Below are positions 49,257 through 51,643 of a DNA stretch of 51,643 nucleotides, in pieces. Both the position numbers and the translations under genes were made by a program. Location of the stretch: positions 1 through 51,643 of the forward strand of contig NZ_BAGG01000257.1 of the NCBI RefSeq assembly GCF_000308695.1. The letters run 5' to 3'. Source of the DNA: Nocardia takedensis NBRC 100417. Lineage in GTDB: Bacteria; Actinomycetota; Actinomycetes; Mycobacteriales; Mycobacteriaceae. Under the pieces are notes generated by a model, which was not told the origin of the DNA, searched no databases, and worked only from the letters and a program-made list of their open reading frames with translations. Each line of letters opens with the position of its first letter. The stretch's first letter is position 1.

Positions 49257-49922
49257 TCACGCGGCGGCCTGTCCGGTGATCGGGAGCAGGAACGCGAACA
49301 CGTCGATGTGGGCGACCGTGTGCCGCCCCTGCCCGGTCCCGGTGGCGGGGTGCGGGGCCGGGATGGTTTCGCCGGCGACGGGCGCGGCGATGAGGTGTTG
49401 CAGGAACAGCAGATCGGCGGACTGTGCGGCGGCCACGACCGGACCGGCCGGGTCGAGCAGCACCCCGTCGCGGCTGTGGCGGCAGCGTCCGAGCACCACC
49501 AGCAGCGCGCCCGCCGCCATCCGATCCGCCGCCGAGGCGATGACGTTCTCGGCGACGGTGACCGGGTCCAGGTGATCGGCGAGCAGGCTCACCACGACCA
49601 GATCGACCGACTCGTCGCCGCCCGAACGCGGGTCACGGCCCAACGATTCGACCGTGGCGCGCGCGGTCTCGGTGTCGGCCTCGAGCAGGTGGAGTCGCCC
49701 GCGCGAGACCGGGGCGGGCCACGCGGTCAACAGCACCCGCGCACCGGGGGAACTGAACTCACCGATCGCGCGGGTCAGGATCGGGGCCGGCCAACGGTCG
49801 GCCGGGTCGAGCGGTTCGATTCCGGTGGCCCACAGGGTCGAGGGCGGCACCGGAACCGGGGTCGAGGACTGCCGGTCGCGGCGAGCGGCCCGGGGCGGGC
49901 GGGGACAGGAAACAGAGGTCAT
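49257..49922 (-). CDS. Rossmann-like protein, possible degenerate methyltransferase
   Basis: 221 residues from ATG at 49922, AGGAG 9 nt upstream. Strand-helix pairs ARVLLTAWPAP, LHLLEADTETARATVESLG, VDLVVVSLLADHLDPVTVAE and AAGALLVVLGRCRHS follow a methyltransferase-like order, but a clear GxGxG SAM motif is missing. It precedes the DNA methyltransferase gene and could be a regulatory partner or a relic. First gene of the leftward conjugation operon, downstream of the iteron region. Confidence 0.55.
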   Translation of the reverse strand: MTSVSCPRPPRAARRDRQSSTPVPVPPSTLWATGIEPLDPADRWPAPILTRAIGEFSSPGARVLLTAWPAPVSRGRLHLLEADTETARATVESLGRDPRSGGDESVDLVVVSLLADHLDPVTVAENVIASAADRMAAGALLVVLGRCRHSRDGVLLDPAGPVVAAAQSADLLFLQHLIAAPVAGETIPAPHPATGTGQGRHTVAHIDVFAFLLPITGQAAA

Positions 49923-50143
49923 GCGGGGCACTCCTGACGGTGAAAGAAAAAGCCTTCACCCAATAAAGGTCACCAATCCCTCAATTCTTGACATCACCGA
50001 TCAATAACAATTCGATACGGATCGCGCAGCCTCCGATTTCACGCCAGTGCACCCCCGACGGGGCCCGGGCGGACACGCGAGTCAAAGAATTATTTTTGTG
50101 TGTTTCCAGAAATGTTGCCGTGCCCGTTTCCGGCCTCTCCGAG

Positions 50144-50345
50144 TCATCCCCAAACCGTCCCCAACTCATCCCCAAACCGTCCCCATTTGTATGTAAGCCC
50201 AGCTCATCGCGCGCCTAATGTGATGCTGACCGGCGGGAATGCTCATTTGCGGAATGGTCGCCGGATCGGCGCGGGGACATCTGTGGGGATGAGTTGGGGA
50301 CGATCCGGGGATGGATTGGAGACATTCCGGGGATGAGTTGGGGAC
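50144..50345. repeat. Two inverted arrays of 22-bp iterons around a ~100-bp centre
   Basis: Right array: GGGGATGAGTTGGGGAC at 50285, 50307 (three mismatches) and 50329, an exact 22-bp period. Left array: the complement, GTCCCCAACTCATCCCC, at 50157, within units of 22 bp at 50144-50165 and 50166-50187. The period is two helical turns, so bound protein would sit on one DNA face. They lie in the 494-bp gap between the divergent conjugation operon (49922) and the sigma-like gene (50417), as an operator, origin of replication or oriT would. The rest of the gap includes AT-rich DNA at 49940-50110 with TTGACA at 49988. Confidence 0.8.
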
Positions 50346-50416
50346 GTTTCGGGGAGAGGTGTGAGGTGTCCTGTTCTGGTCGAAAGAGAACAGTTTCCAC
50401 GAACAGGAGTCGGATA

Positions 50417-51310
50417 GTGCACGAATCGACGCGCCGAAATGTCGAGCCGGATGTGAGGGCGGTGTTATCGCCTTTACGAATCGCGGCCGGTGAATACGAA
50501 AGGATCGCCACACGAGGGTTACCCGCAGTTCCCATACCGGGTGCTCGAGCGCTGGGCGAGCGGGCCGGGTCATGGGACGGGCTCCGGGCGGCGCTGCACG
50601 ATCCGCAGCTTCCCGCCCCCGTGGTGGACGAGATCTGGGTGTGGCTGATCGGACGATCCCGAACCCACGGCCACGACGCGACCTTGATGTGCGTGGCCTT
50701 GGCGGTGCCGATGCTGGCGAGGGTGGCCGGGCGCTTCACCGCACCCGCCGACCCCTACCGCGCCGACATCGAGTCCGAGGTGTTGACCGCGTTCCTCACC
50801 GCGGTCGCCGGCGTCGAGGTGGACCGGCCGGGGGTGTGGCATCGGCTCCGGTGGGCGGCACGCAACGCCGCGAGGAACGCGGCCCGTCAACACGACGCGA
50901 TCACCGCCGCGCTCACGACCGGCGACCACGACAGCGACCAGGTCACCGACAGCCCCCCCGCGTGGTCCGCCGTGCCCGGCCACCCCGAGACCGTCCTGGC
51001 CCGCGCTGTCGCCGCCGGAGTCCTCACCGAGGCAGCGGCCGAGCTGATCCTGCTCACCCGCTGGGAACACCGCCGGATCACCGACCTCGCAGCCGAGCAG
51101 GGCGTCTCGCACACGGCGCTACTGCAACGCCGCTGGCGCGCCGAGACCCGACTCGTCGCCTGGCTGGTCGAGCGCACCCACACCGCCGCCACCACCAGCC
51201 CCACCGAAGTCGACGCACTCGACACCACGACCGGACACCGACACCCCGTCGCCACCGTCACCCACATCCACCCGGCCACCGACGAACCCGAGGAACGCGC
51301 ATGTGCCTGA
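50417..51310 (+). CDS. Sigma-like/HTH protein of the conjugation locus
   Basis: 297 residues from GTG at 50417, with AGGAG about 11 nt upstream; a longer frame from 50294 runs through the iterons. The middle is helical (PYRADIESEVLTAFLTAVAG, then HRLRWAARNAARNAARQHD), similar to sigma region 2-like helices, and near the C-terminus ELILLTRWEHRRITDLAAEQ followed by GVSHTALLQRRWRAETRLVA forms an HTH of sigma region 4 type. The linker and tail are Pro/Thr-rich. It probably regulates the divergent operons through the iterons just upstream. Stop overlaps the pilin gene by 10 bp. Confidence 0.65.
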   Translation: MHESTRRNVEPDVRAVLSPLRIAAGEYERIATRGLPAVPIPGARALGERAGSWDGLRAALHDPQLPAPVVDEIWVWLIGRSRTHGHDATLMCVALAVPMLARVAGRFTAPADPYRADIESEVLTAFLTAVAGVEVDRPGVWHRLRWAARNAARNAARQHDAITAALTTGDHDSDQVTDSPPAWSAVPGHPETVLARAVAAGVLTEAAAELILLTRWEHRRITDLAAEQGVSHTALLQRRWRAETRLVAWLVERTHTAATTSPTEVDALDTTTGHRHPVATVTHIHPATDEPEERACA

Positions 51311-51643
51311 ACCGAATTCCCCAGACCCCCCTCGCTCGCCCGCCCCGCGCCCGGTCGTGGCCGGCGATCCTGGCCGTCGCGCTCGCTCTGGCCGTGGTCC
51401 TGGTGGTCGTCGCGGGGGCGGCCTCGGCCGCGCCCGCGCCGGGTACGGTGCTCGCCGTCGCGGGCACCCTCGACCAGGTTCTCGACAACTTGCGGAACTG
51501 GTTGATCGGCATCCTCGCGGCGTTGGCGACGGTGTGTCTGACCGTGGCCGGTGCCCGCTACCTCATCGGCGCGGGCGACCCGGCCGAGATGGAGAAAGCC
51601 AAGAGCGCGCTACGCGCGGCGTGCCTTGGCTACGCGCTGGCAA
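51301..51643 (+). CDS. VirB2/TrbC-like T4SS pilin (partial, runs off right edge)
   Basis: 114 codons are visible from ATG at 51301, GAGGAA 6 nt upstream. A signal-like segment (AILAVALALAVVLVVVAGAA) is followed by the short mature protein: LDQVLDNLRNWLIGILAALA, a TM helix, then ARYLIGAGDPAEMEKAKSAL, matching the actinobacterial type IV secretion pilin family (G.RYL.aGGDP.E.EKAK.ALR). It begins the channel operon, which continues beyond the window. Stop of the preceding gene lies inside its start region. Confidence 0.82.
   Translation, partial: MCLNRIPQTPLARPPRARSWPAILAVALALAVVLVVVAGAASAAPAPGTVLAVAGTLDQVLDNLRNWLIGILAALATVCLTVAGARYLIGAGDPAEMEKAKSALRAACLGYALA

Noticed and set aside
1..51643. 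tRNA, rRNA or integrase gene marking an element boundary
   Set aside because: None was recognised by eye; the boundaries of the proposed element cannot be set from this window.

Overview
The window is high-GC DNA with GTG and TTG starts, many 4-nt ATGA/GTGA gene overlaps, cutinase-family and LIP-family esterase genes, DUF4254 genes and MmyB-type regulators. This points to a mycolate-containing actinomycete, most likely Nocardia or a close relative. That assignment is inference from gene content; no rRNA or tRNA gene was seen. The layout (conjugation genes split by accessory blocks of lower GC) looks like an integrative conjugative element or large plasmid with cargo.

Region by region. (1) 1-9.4 kb is a defence-like island: a partial NACHT/STAND ATPase coupled to a two-TM membrane protein with a matching tail motif, a KAP P-loop NTPase, a CoiA-like zinc-motif protein, a PD-(D/E)XK nuclease-like protein, a HEPN RNase-like protein, facing clusters of IS-end-like repeats, and a small recombinase-HTH/membrane protein pair. 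(2) 9.4-14.8 kb is a leftward operon-like run of tightly packed genes (RHH protein, resolvase-like protein, nucleoside hydrolase, two DUF4254 paralogues, two related WxFL proteins), divergent from (3) an XRE-TPR regulator and a TrmO-like protein (15.0-16.8 kb). (4) 16.8-25.5 kb is a leftward metabolic cassette that looks like a small natural-product cluster: an acyl-CoA-dehydrogenase-fold flavoenzyme, an aminotransferase fused to a kinase-like domain, a second-copy GlmS and a methionyl-tRNA-synthetase-like enzyme, with two MmyB-like regulators alongside. (5) 25.9-32.2 kb is a rightward block: a 35-residue peptide, a secreted Pro/Gly-rich protein, a cutinase, a LIP-family protein lacking its serine, an anchored NTF2-like protein, and a ParA-like protein followed by a BTAD regulator across a probable frameshift. 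(6) 33.0-38.4 kb is a MoxR-type AAA+ / VWA-metallopeptidase module with a duplicated winged-helix domain. (7) 38.4-42.0 kb holds an orphan paralogue of the two-TM protein and an OLD-family ATPase-TOPRIM nuclease lying between a decayed copy and the intact 3' end of a cutinase gene. (8) 42.1-51.6 kb is the conjugation core: cutinase, SLT/NlpC wall hydrolase, replication-relaxation protein, VirD4/TraG-type coupling ATPase, DNA methyltransferase and a Rossmann-like partner, all leftward; then a 22-bp iteron region; then, rightward, a sigma-like protein and a VirB2-like pilin that runs off the end.

How they work together (inference): the pilin, coupling ATPase, wall hydrolase, relaxation protein and methyltransferase would move and maintain the element through a mycolate envelope, with the cutinases possibly acting on that envelope. 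The NLR, KAP, HEPN, nuclease, OLD and possibly MoxR/VWA modules look like cargo for biological conflict, and the 16.8-25.5 kb cassette would make a nitrogen-modified small molecule.
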